DNA from: Clarkia xantiana subsp. parviflora
Lineage: Eukaryota > Streptophyta > Magnoliopsida > Myrtales > Onagraceae
Assembly: GCA_036873135.1 (NCBI GenBank)
Contig: JAPTYO010000002.1
Location: 37,935,452-37,999,451 of the forward strand
Direction of reading: 5' to 3'
DNA length: 64,000 bases
In this document: piece after piece, positions 1 to 11,686 of the stretch
Numbering within the stretch: position 1 is the first letter of the stretch
How the letters are laid out: every line of letters begins with the position of its first letter
The notes under the pieces: generated by a model
Databases searched by the model: none
The model's input: only the letters and a program-made list of their open reading frames with translations
What the model was told of the DNA's origin: nothing
Position numbers and translations under genes: made by a program

Positions 1-231
1 CTCGTTTACGTGCGGTACACGTCAAGCGTATCACGCGTGGTCCAAAATTAGGTAGTTACATTCGGAGTAATTGCTCGAAGCAATTTGGCACCTCCCCGGC
101 TAGGATATGGTTCAGCCGAAACTTTCAATAGGGAGGATGGATTTCTTTGTCTCAACACTTAGGAGAATATGACTAGGTGGTTAACCTTAAATTAATTCTT
201 GACACTCCCTATTTATAAGAGGAGGTGGGAC
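1..231 (-). repeat. LTR-like fragment
   Basis: No coding potential was seen. The stretch ends with an AT-rich TATA-like site (about 207-219, read on the minus strand as a CTTATAAATAGGGAG-type sequence). The LTRs of the 2876-7970 array have nearly the same context, so this is probably the promoter part of an LTR lying on the minus strand and cut by the hAT-like fragment that follows. Its other end is outside the window. Confidence 0.4.
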
Positions 232-535
232 TAGGGATGACAACGGGTATCGGGGCCCCGCTGACCCGCGGGGCCCTGACCCGGTTTTGACCCGCTGACC
301 CGCTGACCCGCCGATCCGCGGGTCACGGGGCAGGTTCGGGTCGGGCCCGGGGCGGGTCCGGGTCTAGGGCCGCGTGACCCCGTTGACCCGCCCCGAATTT
401 ATAATATATATATTTTTTATTTTTTTATGTTAATATAATGTAAAATTTACTATACAATATGGTTAATATAGTACCTATATAAATAACATGGACTAAATCA
501 TAAATAGATGTATATTTAGATTATTAGGATTAGTT
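232..535 (+). mobile_element. Truncated Ac-like hAT MITE
   Basis: It starts with TAGGGATGACAACGGG, which resembles Ac/hAT terminal repeats. A GC-rich stretch full of GACCCGCTGACCCGC-type repeats comes next, then an AT-rich segment. That AT-rich segment aligns, in reverse complement, with the inner flank of the complete copy at 19430-20150 (shared words include CAATATGGTTAATATAGTAC). The second terminus is missing: homology fades at about 535, where retroelement coding sequence begins. The right boundary is approximate. Confidence 0.6.
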
Positions 536-538
536 AAT

Positions 539-751
539 TTGGATTTGGTGTTTGGATATGCGGAGTCGATGGTTGCTACATTGTCCGCGTATGATCCACT
601 CTTTCCCTTTGAGAAGGTGGAGCATCTTCCTAGCTTTGGCGGTTGTACTACCAACGTGCTCTTTGGTGATGATGTCGATGTCGACCCGGTTGATGGTCGT
701 GCCCCCGTGGTGATTGATGGTGGGAGTGATTCTCCCATCTATTCCATTTGA
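539..751 (+). pseudogene. C-terminal remnant of Tat-element antisense ORF (element E)
   Basis: A 70-aa open stretch whose first half (residues about 8-30, AESMVATLSAYDPLFPFEK) matches the C-terminal module of the antisense ORF of C2 (LKEIVANLRAYQPDFSFSQ), and more weakly that of element A. An acidic tail with several Asp residues follows. It lies downstream of, and opposite to, the integrase remnant at 1940-2858, which is the expected place for an antisense gene in a Tat element. The upstream part was removed or replaced by the hAT fragment. The assignment is inferred from similarity inside this window; function is unknown. Confidence 0.55.
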
Positions 752-1939
752 TGTCATCTAGGTAGGACCTTGGCGGTGAAATTTTGTTCTATTGGTGTCG
801 TGTGATGTCCACACACCATATCGCTCGCCCATTTTGGACGCCTCACGTCATAGGGTCGGAAATAGGGTAGGCTCTTATTTTGGCTCATTGTGGATGTTGT
901 AGGATTGTTGAGGACTTGTGGTATATTTGGGCATATATGAATGTTAGTAGGCTTGCGGTTTTCTTGTGCTTGATTGGTTGTTGACTTGCTATTGGCGTGG
1001 TGGTTGTGTGTATCCCTGATTTCGTATTTGATGGATTTGTATGATGATAGGTTTCCCTTGTCGTGGGTGTCCTGAAGTGCCGTGGAATGCTGTTTCAATG
1101 AGACAGCATGTTATGTTGCCCCCATTGTCGTTGGTAAAGTGCGGAGATCACTTTACAATTGCGTTGCTTAAGTCGAGCTCGCTATGTCAATGAGACAGCG
1201 TGCGATGCCCCTTCCTGGTTTACCCAGGGCATAGGCCTTTGTTGAAGTTTCGCGTTATTCTTTATTATTGGGATATCTCGTTTTTCATTGCTTTTCGTAC
1301 TTGTATTTTTCCGATTTTTTCGATATGTTTCAAACCTTATCATTATGACTTGGTTATTCCTCTATCTGGTGTTTGTGCTAGCATAAGATTCGGTGGTTCT
1401 GGCGCTAGTCGGCGGTAATCCGATCTACGCTATCCTCTGCCTGGTGTATATCCCAGCGCAAGGTCGATGCTCTAGCCGGGTCAGTGTCCGAACTAGGGTC
1501 TACGTACGAAACCCTTACCAGGTATCAAGTTTTTCTGGTCATAAGGGCCAACGCGGAAGAGGTGTGAACTCCTCCCCGGGTTGTTTATTCTAACCTCCCT
1601 CGGTTAATGTTTCGGCGATGGAGGCCAACGCAACATCCGGTGGGAACTCCGGAGTATTAGTTGTAAGGCCGTTGTTAGGTACAAAGTCCAGCAACAGGGC
1701 AAGCGCTTTGTATCACACGATACACATGTCACCGATTATGTTAACTCGGTGTATATCCCATTTTGGGATTTTTGACCTGGCCAGATTTTTTGGAGATTTG
1801 TCTTCTAATGGGGCGTCCCCCATAATCTGCAAAAGTCATACTTAGATAGTATTCGTTAGTGCGGCAAACCAAACACACAACTTCGAAATGAAATGTAGTG
1901 TTATACTAGTGGTGGATACTATGTCTTGATGGTTGTCCT
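752..1939. other. Non-coding 3' region of Tat element E
   Basis: About 1.2 kb between the antisense remnant and the integrase end. A CAATGAGACAGC-containing segment occurs twice about 100 bp apart (near 1096 and 1188), each time followed by a GTGCGATGCCCC/GTTATGTTGCCCC-like block, which may be what is left of a tandem repeat array. Short open frames here show no recognisable domain. No other gene was found. Confidence 0.4.
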
Positions 1940-2858
1940 CTAACCATGGAATTTATTTAGGTGGCTGCCGCTAAAGGAGTTTGGATCCATGTCCTCCAGG
2001 TGGTATGCATTCCTTTGGGGTATTGCTATGACCTTGTAGGGTCCCTTCCACTTTGGAGACATCTTGTTTATCTTGTCGAGGTGTGCGAACTCGTTCCTTC
2101 GCCATACCATCTCCCCGACGAAGAATTGTCTAGCCTTCACCTGTTTGTTGTAGTATCGTGTCGTCGCTAAGCGCATTTTTGCTTGTATTGCTTCCGAGCT
2201 CCGACGCTACTCGTCTGACAGGTCCAGTTCCAAGTTCCTCTCCTCATCATTTTCCAGCTCCTCGTAATATGTTGTTCTATATGATGTAACCCCTATTTCG
2301 ACTGGGGCTACGGCCTCCGTACCGTAGACGAGGCTGAATGGGGTTTCTCCAGTTGGTTTCTTTGGGGTGGTGCGAATTGCCCATAGTACATTTTCTAGCT
2401 CGTCAACCCAGTGTCCTCCCAAGGCGTCCACTCTCTTCTTGAGTCCGTCCAAGATGATCTTGTTTGCCGACTCGACCTGTCCGTTAGTTTGGGTATGTCT
2501 GACCGATGCAAAGTGGTGGTCGATTTTTAGGTCGTTACAATAGTTGGCCAACCCGGTGCTCTTGAATTGGGGACCGTTATCGCTAATCAATATTTTTGGA
2601 ACTCCGTATCTTGCAACGATATTAGACCTGATGAAGTCTATGACTTGGGCTTCCGTGGTTTTGGCAAGTGCCTTTGCTTCGATCCAGTTGGAGAAGTAGT
2701 CGATTGCCACAAGTATGCATGTTCGTTGTCCCGTTCCCTTTGGTAAGGGGCCGATGTTGTCTATACCCCATTGTGCGAAGGGCCAAGCGCTTCCAATCGG
2801 CATCAAATTCGCCGCCGGTGCTATAATGTTTCTCGCATATTTTTGGCAAAACTCTCAT
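1940..2858 (-). pseudogene. Ty3/gypsy (Tat-type) integrase C-terminal fragment
   Basis: The reading frame covers the end of the zinc finger (CQKYARN), then the catalytic core with GIDNIGPLP, AIDYFSNWIEAK, SDNGPQF and QTNGQVESANK (D, D and E of the DDE triad), then the C-terminal region ending in FSGSHLNKFHG. The frame is broken by a TAG at 2207-2209 and by a further stop just before the CQKYARN motif. At about 2860 the sequence changes abruptly to the 1.68 kb tandem array, so gag, protease, RT and RNase H are absent. Close similarity to the integrases of A and B places it in the same lineage. It is a dead fragment. Confidence 0.85.
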
Positions 2859-3500
2859 GCCTAGAACATCACCTTACATCCATGAAACAATATGTTAACA
2901 CATTTATGAGTCACAGCATGCTTGTGTATAGTTTTGCATCTATGATGATGACAATGTCATAGGTTGAAAACCCTCCTAGCAAGGAAGGAATGACTGTCGG
3001 GCAACGCGCGCTGGCAATGACAAACTCATTAAAGAGGTAAAATACAGTCGTGGTACAATCGGGTGTGCATCCTTCTAAAAAATAGAGTCAAGTAAATGTA
3101 AAATCAATGTTTGACTCGGAGGAAAATGATGGATATACACCCAATTGGACCTCACTAAAGCTCGACTTGGTCGCCCTGTCGACCCCGAACATGGTAAGTG
3201 ACCGATACCCGAATATTACGCGCTATCCTCCCGTAAACCTCCGTCCGAATTAATCCGCTCACGATGGGGCTGACGCGCCCAACGCTCAGCCCCGACGTCT
3301 GCGTGACAGACACCTGGGCTATGCGCACGACACATTCCGTAGGAAATACTACGTGGTCCCCATCATGAAATTTTCGACAATAACAATCATAAAAATTGGA
3401 AATTTTAAATTTTTACTTCTTAAAATTTCGGCCAACATATTAAAATCAAGAACATAAATTTATCAAAATCATAAACTCCTAACACAGGCTCTGAAACCAC

Positions 3501-4093
3501 TGTTGGATTACGGGGCTAAATACTACGAAAACTCATATAGGGTACATGCTATTAATCACAATTACGTAGCGGAAGATGTTCACATACCTCAAACGCTTTC
3601 CGCAGTCCCAAGATCTTGCTTAGGGAGTTCTCGATCCACCGGACGGAACCTGTAGAGGTTCTTGTTAAGGAAGCCCTACGTGGTATAGTCTCCACATTAA
3701 AGCCTCTGATCGATTCTTGGCAGGGACAGATCTCCGGAGTGTTTGCTCAAAGAAAATTGACACACCCTTGGTGGTGAAGGTGGTTCGGGCGAAACTAGGG
3801 TTACTAGGGGAGGAGGGTTTTCTCTCAAACTACCACACATAAGGAATTATAAATTACCCTAATAAAACTCCTAACACTCCATATTTATAGGAGGAACAAA
3901 GTGGACAAAAGTCCACTCTACCCACACTCGGCCGGCCATGGTGTATAAGGGAGGCCCAATTTTGGGCCTCTCAAGTCAATTGGGATTTGGGTCTAGCCCA
4001 ATTTCCCTAATGTGACATTTACCCAATTGTCTTAGGTAACATATACATATTAATGGGCTTCCATTTACGGCGCCCAGTCACCATATGCTAACA
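3501..4093 (-). mobile_element. LTR copy 1 of array (593 bp)
   Basis: On the minus strand it starts TGTTAGCATATGGTGAC and ends GTAATCCAACA, with TG...CA termini. A TATA-like site lies near 3880-3892. The adjacent PBS (3485-3499) matches the 3' end of plant initiator Met-tRNA except for one change (TGGTTTCAG for TGGTATCAG). The family also occurs as the LTR at 54515-55109 on the plus strand. Confidence 0.85.
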
Positions 4094-5178
4094 TAATTTA
4101 CATATATGCATTATTATGCATCAATAATAGTGCTGTCAAACACTTAGTAATTTCATTGATTTACATGTATGCATCCATATGCATCAAGACTAGTATCGTC
4201 AAACACTTAGAATTTTTTTCCATGATTTAGATGTATGCATCCATATGCATCAATACTAGTGTTGTCAAACACTTAGAATTTTTTTCATTGATTTAGATGT
4301 ATGCATGCATGTGCATCAATGCTAGTGTTGTCCAACACATATAATTTTTTTCATGATCATTACATGTATACACTTACCCGCACCATATGACACAATTTTG
4401 CATACTCATACATGCACACATCATGACATACAAGCATTCATTCATATATGCTCTATTACGTACATACGCACGTACCCATGTTTACACGTTGTCATTCACT
4501 TGCAATATTGCTTAGGATCCATTACAAGCACGTATGATCTGTATCAATGCTTACATCCATGAAACAATATGTTAACACATTTATGAGTCACAGCATGCTT
4601 GTGTATATTTTTGCATCTATGATGATGACAATGTCATATGTTGAAAACCCTCCTAGCAAGGAAGGAATGACTGTCGGGTAACGCGCGCTGGCAATGACAA
4701 ACTCATTAAAGAGGTAAAATACAGTCGTGGTACAATCAGGTGTGCATCCTTCTAAAAAATAGAGTCAAGTAAATGTAAAATCAATGTTTGACTCGGAGGC
4801 AAATGATGGATATACACCCAATTGGACCTCACTAAAGCTCGACTTGGTCGCCCCGTCGACCCCGAACATTGTAAGTGACCGAGAACCAAATATTACGCGC
4901 TATTCCTCCCGTAAACCTCCGTCCGAACTAATCCGGTCACGATGGGGCTGACGCGCTCAACGCTCGGCCCCGACGTCTGGGTGACAGACACCTGGGCTAT
5001 GCGCACGACACATTCCGTAAGAAATACTACGCGGTCCCCATCATGAAAATTTCGGCAATAACAATTATAAAAATTGGAAATTTTAAATTGTCACTTCTTA
5101 AAATTTCGGCCAACATATTAAAATCAAGAACATAAATTTATCAAAATCATAAACTCCTAACACAGGCTCTGATACCAC

Positions 5179-5778
5179 TGTTGGATTACGGGGCTAAATA
5201 CTACGAAAACTCATATAGGGTACATGCTTTTAATCACAATTACGTAGCGAAGATGTTTACATACCTCAAACGCTTTCCGTAGTCCCAAGATCTTGCTTAG
5301 GGAGTTCTCGATCCACCGGACGGAACCTGTAGAGGTTCTTGTTAAGGAAGCCCTACGTGGTATAATCTCCACATTAAAGCCTCTGATCGATTCTTGGCAT
5401 TGACAGATCTCCGGAGTGTTTGCTCAAAGCAAATTGACACACCCTTGGTGGTGAAGGTGGTTCGGGCGAAACTAGGGTTACTAGGGGAGGAGGGTTTTCT
5501 CTCAAACTACCACAAATGAGGAATTATAAATTACCCTAATAAAACCCCTAACACTCCCTATTTATAGGAGGAACAAAGTGGACAAAAGTCCACTCTGCCC
5601 ACACCTAATATTCGGTCGGCCATGGTGTATAAGGGAGGCCCAATTTTGGGCCTCTCAAGTCAATTGGGATTTGGGTCTAGCCCAATTTCCCTAATGTGAC
5701 ATTTACCCCAATTGTCTTAGGTAACATATACATATTAATGGGCTTCCATTTACGCCGCCCAGTCACCATATGCTTACA
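5179..5778 (-). mobile_element. LTR copy 2 of array (600 bp)
   Basis: Same family and orientation as the copy at 3501-4093. The PBS TGGTATCAGAGCCTG is intact (minus strand, about 5163-5177). Small indels separate it from the other two copies. About 1085 bp of non-coding sequence separates it from each neighbouring LTR. Confidence 0.85.
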
Positions 5779-6863
5779 TAATTTACATATATGCATTATT
5801 ATGCATCAATAATAGTGTTGTCAAACACTTAGTAATTTTATTGATTTACATGTATGCATCCATATGCATCAAGACTAGTATCGTCAAACACTTAGAATTT
5901 TTTTCCATGATTTAGATGTATGCATCCATATGCATCAATACTAGTGTTGTCAAACACTTAGAATTTTTTCATTGATTTACATGTATGCATGCATGTGCAT
6001 CAATGCTAGTGTTGTCCAACACATAGAATTTTTTTTCATGATCATTACATGTATACACTTACCCGCACCATATGTCACAATTTTGCATACTCATACATGC
6101 ACACATCATGTCATACAAGCATTCATTCATATATGCTCTATTACGTACATACGCACGTACCCATGTTTACACGTTGTCATTCACTTGCAATATTGCTTAG
6201 GATCCATTACAAGCACGTATGATCAGTATCAATGCTTACATCCATGAAACAATATGTTAACACATTTATGAGTCACAACATGCTTGTGTATATTTTTGCA
6301 TCTATGATGATGACAATGTCATAGGTTGAAAACCCTCCTAGCAAGGAAGGAATGACTGTCGGGCAACGCGAGCTGGCAATGACAAACTCATTAAAGAGGT
6401 AAAATACAGTCGTGGTACAATCAGGTGTGCATCCTTCTAAAAAATAGAGTCATGTAAATGTATAAACTATGTTTGACTTGGAGGCAAATGATGGATATAC
6501 ACCCAATTGGACCTCACTAAGGCTCGACTTGGTCGCCCCGTCGACAACGAACATGGTAAGTGACCAAGACCCGAATATTACGCACTATTCCTCCCGTAAA
6601 TCTCCGTCCGAACTAATCCGGTCACGATGGGGCTGACGCGCCCAACGCTCAGCCCCGACGTCTGGGTGACAGACATCTGTGCTATGCGCATGACACATTC
6701 CGTAGGAAATACTACGCGGTCCCCATCATGAAAATTTCGGCAATAACAATTATAAAAATTGGAAATTTTAAATTTTCACTTCTTAAAATTTCGGCAAACA
6801 TATTAAAATCAAGAACATAAATTTATCAAAATCATAAACTCCTAACACAGGCTCTGATACCAC

Positions 6864-7462
6864 TGTTTGATTACGGGGCTAAATACTACGAAAACTCATA
6901 TTGGGTACATGCTATTAATCACAATTACGTAGTGGAAGATGTTCACACACCTCAAACGCTTTCCGTAATCCCAAGATCTTGCTTAGGGAGTTCTCGATCC
7001 ACCAGACGGAACCTGTAGAGGTTCTTGTTAAGGAAACCCTACGTGGTATAGTCTCCACATTAAAGCCTCTGATCGATTCTTGGCAGGGACAGATCTCCGG
7101 AGTGTTTGCTCAAAGCAAATTGACACACCCTTGGTGGTGAAGGTGATTCGGGCGAAACTAGGTTACTAGGGGAGGAGGGTTTTCTCTCAAACTACCACAA
7201 ATGAGGAATTATAAATTACCCTAATAAAACCCCTAACACTCCCTATTTATAAGAGGAACAAAGTGGACAAAAGTCCACTCTGCCCACACCTAATATTCGG
7301 CCGGCCATTGTGTATAAGGGAGGCCCAATTTTGGGCCTCTCAAGTCAATTGGGATTTGGGTCTAGCCAAATTTCCCTAATGTGACATTTACCCAATTGTC
7401 TTAGGTAACATATACATATTAATGGGCTTCCATTTACGGCGCCCAGTCACCATATGCTAACA
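6864..7462 (-). mobile_element. LTR copy 3 of array (599 bp)
   Basis: Same family and orientation; the PBS is intact (minus strand, about 6848-6862). The LTR terminus reads GTAATCAAACA instead of GTAATCCAACA. The sequence beyond its right end (7463-7970) is the usual start of a unit, including the ~65 bp subrepeats. Confidence 0.85.
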
Positions 7463-7970
7463 TAATTTACATATATGCATTATTATGCATCAATAATAGT
7501 GTTGTCAAACACTTAGTAATTTCATTGATTTACATGTATGCATCCATATGCATCAAGACTAGTATCGTCAAACATTTAGAATTTTTTTCCATGATTTAGA
7601 TGTATGCATCCATATGCATCAATACTAGTGTTGTCAAACACTTTGAATTTTTTCATTGATTTACATGTATGCATGCATGTGCATCAATGCTAGTGTTGTA
7701 CAACACATATAATTTTTTTCATGATCATTACATGTATACACTTACCCGCACCATATGACACAATTTTGCATACTCATACATGCACACATCATGACATACA
7801 AGCATTCATTCATATATGCTCTATTACGTACATACGCACGTACCCATGTTTACACGTTGTCATTCACTTGCAATATTGCTTAGGATCCATTACAAGCACG
7901 TATGATCTGTATCAATGCTTACATCCATGAAACAATATGTTAACACATTTATGAGTCACAGCATGCTTGT

Positions 7971-8819
7971 TGTTAGGTTCCGAGTCTTGGGTCAACGGGC
8001 GGTCGACTCAAATCTCGTTCCTCACTGGAGATGTTGTGGATCCTGTGCTCTCGGGTTGTGCTGTCCTAGCTTACGTCCTTCCGTCCTTAGCTTCTCTTCT
8101 CCTCTCGCCCTGCAAGAGGGGCAATACCAGGCACAGAGGGGGGGGGGGTGCCTGATGAACCCTCTCCGATGCCTAAGTCAGTACGGTTTTAGAGAGATAA
8201 AGCTAGAGAGATGTCAGAGCAAAATTATCCAATTTGCCAAGATGATCAAATGAATAGTGGAGGTGTGGTATTTATAGGCAACGGTGTCATTAAGGTGGCT
8301 TAATGACATCGTTAACCTTTAAACACAGTTAATTAACCTTTAAACACATAATTAAGACCTTAGGATACGGAGAAGGTTGGTGGAATAAACTGAGTATGGG
8401 AGTCCAAGAATGGTGTCGGGGCCCTTGGGGGGAAGGGAAATCCGACCCCCAAGGGTAGGGGTTGGGTGAGGCCACCCAACCCCTCCTAGGGGGGATAGGG
8501 TTGGCCAACCCTATCCCCCCTAGGGGAGATCGGGTTGGCCGACCCGATCTCCCCTAGGGGAGATCGGGTTCGCCGACCCGATCTCTCCTAGGAGGGATCG
8601 GGTTGGTCCACCCGATCTCCCCTAGGGGAGGTCGGGTGTGGCCACCCAACCTCACCTAGGTGAGTTTTGACTCGGCCGGACGAGCGCTTCGGCCTCGTCC
8701 GGGCCGTTGGTGTTCTCGCGAAGTGTTCGGGTTGAAGTTTCGATTTATAATAATTAATGGGATGATAAAAATAAAACGATTCGGAAGTCAACGGGTTCAA
8801 ATTGGGCGTATATCCATCA
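7971..8819 (-). repeat. 3' LTR of element A
   Basis: 849 bp, TG...CA. On the minus strand it starts TGATGGATATACGCC and ends CGGAACCTAACA. The presumed U3 TATA box is at about 8262-8275 (minus strand CTATAAATACC). A run of G (about 11) near 8140 is longer than in the 5' copy. Confidence 0.92.
8421..8662. repeat. Array of six or so perfect/near-perfect palindromes in LTR U3
   Basis: Consecutive ~36-bp inverted repeats are joined by CCTAGG. The arms are of the type GGGGAGATCGGGTTGG and CCGACCCGATCTCCCC. Each unit would form a stable hairpin, and the arms keep matching although the units differ from each other (GATAGGG, GATCGGG, GGTCGGG versions). The array lies about 150 bp upstream of the LTR TATA box. 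A second copy is at about 17302-17537. Confidence 0.85.
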
Positions 8820-8832
8820 CATGCCCCCGAGT
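8820..8832 (-). other. Polypurine tract of element A
   Basis: Immediately upstream of the 3' LTR on the minus strand the sequence reads ACTCGGGGGCATG. Element B has TTGGGGGCAAA in the same place. This is where plus-strand DNA synthesis would be primed in an LTR retrotransposon. Confidence 0.6.
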
Positions 8833-9356
8833 CAACCAATGGCTTAACCCTTGATTGACTCTATTTTAGGATGGTATGACACGCGCAATTTGAAACCGGG
8901 GTTTTACCTTTCATCTGAATGCTCGCTTACCCATGGATGCGTGCCTCTGACTCTGCCCCCTGCCTTATGAGATAGAGGAATTGTAAACGTCAGAGTAGCA
9001 CGGACGTGTGCCTAAGCACGCGTCCGTCTGAGGTGGGAGTAATAAATCTACCTTTGTTACAGGCGTATGCTGAAAAAATACATGCTCGCATAGGAATGCA
9101 ATACGAATACAACTAAGCGATTCATGCTTCAATTTCATGTCGTGATTTGCCTAAGTGGAGAAAATTTTCAATTTTGGTTCGAAATTTTTCTAAGTATGGG
9201 ATACTAGAGAATAAACCTATGGGATGTTAACTATGGTGAGTGTGAGTTTAACCGTGGTTAATGGGAACTAGTTTTTGAATCTGTCCCTTAAAATTTTCCT
9301 TTCTAAAAATCAACGGTGTTGATTTGGCGGCTTTGGAAAAACCCTAATCCTTTGTA

Positions 9357-9366
9357 CTATAAAAGG
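9357..9366 (+). promoter_or_regulatory. TATA box for antisense gene of element A
   Basis: CTATAAAAGG lies on the strand opposite to gag-pol, followed by a pyrimidine-rich leader (TTTTCTCTTCTTTTC) typical of plant 5' UTRs and by a possible splice donor (GAGGTACGTG at about 9465). It is about 0.8 kb upstream of the ORF starting at 10180. Elements B and C2 have TATA-like sites in the equivalent position. Confidence 0.5.
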
Positions 9367-9654
9367 GTAAGTGATTACCTCATTCTCGTTGTCCTTTTCT
9401 CTTCTTTTCTTTTTGACGGTGGGATTTCTGGTCGGACTTACTTCTCGGGGCGCGCGTCGCATTGAGGTACGTGTTTTTTCTCTTGTGTAAGCATTGCTTT
9501 TGGGGGACTTAATCCCGCTTCTCCCTCAATCGTTTCTTTACTTGTCTCGTTTTTGGTTTGAGTCTTCATGGTAATATAGTCCTGTTTGATTCATCCTTTT
9601 TCCATCTTCTTGCCCTCATGTTTCCACTTACTGGCGCGCGAGGTCTTCTATATT

Positions 9655-10045
9655 GGGATTATGACTATCTCCCTTTGCCCCCTGTCTCTGCCTGTTGGCC
9701 AGTGGGGTCTCTCTATGCTGGGGGTTACAACTATTTCCCCCTGCCCCCTGCCCCTGCCTGTTGGCCGGTGGGGCCTCTCTATGCTGGGGGCTATAACTAT
9801 TTCCCCCTGCCCCCCTGCCCCTGCTTGTTGGCCGGTGGGGTCTCTCTATGCTGGGGGCTATAACTATTTCCCCCTGCCCCCCTGCCCCTGCATGTTGGCC
9901 GGTGGGGTCTCTCTATGCTGGGGGCTATAACTATTTCCCCCTGCCCCCCTGCCCCTGCTTGTTGGCCGGTGGGGTCTCTCTATGCTGGGGGCTATAACTA
10001 TTTCCCCCTGCCTCTGCCTGTTGGCCGGTGGGGTCTCTCTATACC
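9655..10045 (+). repeat. 63-67 bp tandem repeats, six copies
   Basis: The unit contains CTGCCCCTGCCTGTTGGCCG, then GTGGGGTCTCTCTATGCTGGG and an ACTATTTCCCC block. Copies differ mostly by C-run length, so reading frames shift between units. They replace the position where element B encodes the N-terminal globular domain of its antisense protein. Confidence 0.85.
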
Positions 10046-10179
10046 CTCTTTCTATTCTTACCTTTTGATTCTGTGTTTGTCGTTTTTAGGAGAGTGAGTT
10101 TCCTCTTGTCCCTACTATCCCTTTTCTGTTTTTCTTGGGCTGAGCTTGCGTTTTTTCGATCGACGGATTTCCCGGTTGG

Positions 10180-11250
10180 TTGATGAGGAGTAAGAGGCCG
10201 GTACGGGTGGGAGTAGTTAACTCCGGGACCGGACCTTCGATTGCCAAAAGATCGGTTTTTTATGGTGCGGGGAGGTGTCCTCTAATTGGAGGTAAGGGCG
10301 GTGGTGATGTTAGGGTACCATCTTCTTTCTATATTGATGCCCCCCAATCGAGGGTCCGGGAGCCATCTTTTCCTTCTTCTTTGTTTGGTAAGTCCTCGAA
10401 TGTTTGAGTTTTCTTAGTGTATATTGGTGTTTACTCCATACCTTGTTGTAGGTAGACTTCGTCTTCCGCGTTTGAGTCGGAAGGAGTTGTTTCGTCCTCC
10501 TGTTGATGGAATTGTTGGGTCTGAATGGGCGCCTTATTATGGGCGTGGGGCTCGTTTTGACAACCAATCTTCTTTGCAAACTCCTGAGGTTGGAGTTCGT
10601 GTTCTACAGTCTGCTGTTCCTCCTGTTGATCGTGTGTCCTCTTTTCAAGGGTCGGAGGCTACTTATGAATTGGCTCGTGATGTGTTGGCTCGTTATGCTT
10701 CTGTAACTTTTCTTAGCCGTGTTATCCCTTAGGACATTTCTCTTTCGTGCGTTATCTGTCTCATCATTTGTTTTTGTCGCAGGGTATTGCCGACCTTGTT
10801 AATTTGTCCACCCTTGTTATTGATCTTGCTGAGGAGAAAAAGGTGCACGAGGACACTTGTGTCTCCCTTAACTCCAAGCTTGTTAGTTGTTTGGAGCATA
10901 GTCGTATCACAGATTTGCAGTGCCGAGATTTGGAGAGTCGTGTTGCCCTTCTTAAAGAAGAGATTGAGACCTTAAGACAAAAGTCTTATCGTGATGAAGT
11001 ACTTCGGGCTGCTGAATTGGTGTCCCTTGAGGAGATGTTTCGTGTGGAGTCGAAAGGGTGTGCTATCGCTGAGTATAAGGCTTCTTCCTCTTATCAGGCT
11101 GCTATCGATGTTCGCTGCTCTGTGGCTAAGCGTATTTCTTTAAAGGAGATTCTCGAGCGTATGTACATGATTGCTCCTGACTTTCCTTTTTCTCAGCTTG
11201 GTGATTTGTCTGACTTCGCTGTTAGGCATATTGCGAAGATGAGGAAGTAG
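10180..11250 (+). CDS. Antisense ORF protein of element A (spliced, coiled coil)
   Basis: Proposed exons are 10180-10387, 10452-10702 and 10783-11250; the joins keep frame and give about 308 aa. Splice sites are canonical (TTTG|GTAAGT, TTGTAG|GT, TCT|GTAACT, TCGCAG|GG). The first part is basic and glycine-rich. The last exon (about 155 aa) is predicted coiled coil: many Leu/Glu/Lys heptads, then EYKASSSYQAAIDVR and a C-terminal APDFPFSQLGDL segment. The C-terminal module is shared with C2 and E and more distantly with B. It lacks the N-terminal domain seen in B. Function is unknown; antisense ORFs are known in Tat-lineage elements. The start codon is uncertain because upstream exons may exist. 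The frame is open although pol of the same element is broken. Confidence 0.55.
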
Positions 11251-11686
11251 TACACCTATCTCTTGTTGTGGTCTCGCGAGTTTGTGACTTGAGGTTCTTC
11301 TTGTGGTGTCTTCTTACTACTGCTTTTGTTTGTGGGTTGCGGTTGTCTTTAGAGTTTAAAACTCCACCTTTCCTAGTTTTGCCATCTTTGTTTGATACAC
11401 TTGTCTTTACTCATGGTATACATGGCAGGGTGATTATCTCTCTTCTCATGATAACTCCCTATGCCTTAGTATGTAGTTCTTTGGTTATGGACCCTTCCTT
11501 TGGTGTGTTTCTTCTACTTATCCTTCTTTTGTGTTTTCCTTCATGCCATACCTGCTATTTCATCACGAAAAAACATTATGTGTTCTTCACATCACTTTAC
11601 TATGAAATTACTTTCTCATGGGGTCCTTCTTGGTATGGTGCAATGCTTTCTTCTGATACCCTTTGAATGGTATGTATGGTATTGTT
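11251..11686. other. 3' flank of element A antisense gene
   Basis: T-rich sequence on the plus strand following the stop codon. Short open frames are low-complexity and hydrophobic by composition only. It probably holds the 3' UTR of the antisense transcript. No gene seen. Confidence 0.4.

Larger units (their letters stand above)
2876..7970 (-). repeat. Tandem array of 1.68 kb units, each with one LTR
   Basis: Three tandem units start with the same words (TACATCCATGAAACAATATG at about 2875, 4552 and 6237) and a fourth begins at 7920. Periods are 1677, 1685 and 1683 bp. Each unit holds one LTR (minus orientation), a PBS-like TGGTATCAGAGCCTG next to it, about 140 bp of leader, a fragment resembling the LTR at 17700, and four ~65 bp subrepeats rich in ATGCAT. 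There is no protein domain, and no polypurine tract beside the LTRs. The fourth unit is cut after 50 bp by element A. Confidence 0.9.

Noticed and set aside
4353..4562. A 69-91 aa open frame conserved in three array units
   Set aside because: Conservation follows from tandem duplication; the frame is biased to His/Thr/Cys by ATGCAT-rich repeats, with no domain and a stop-prone neighbourhood.
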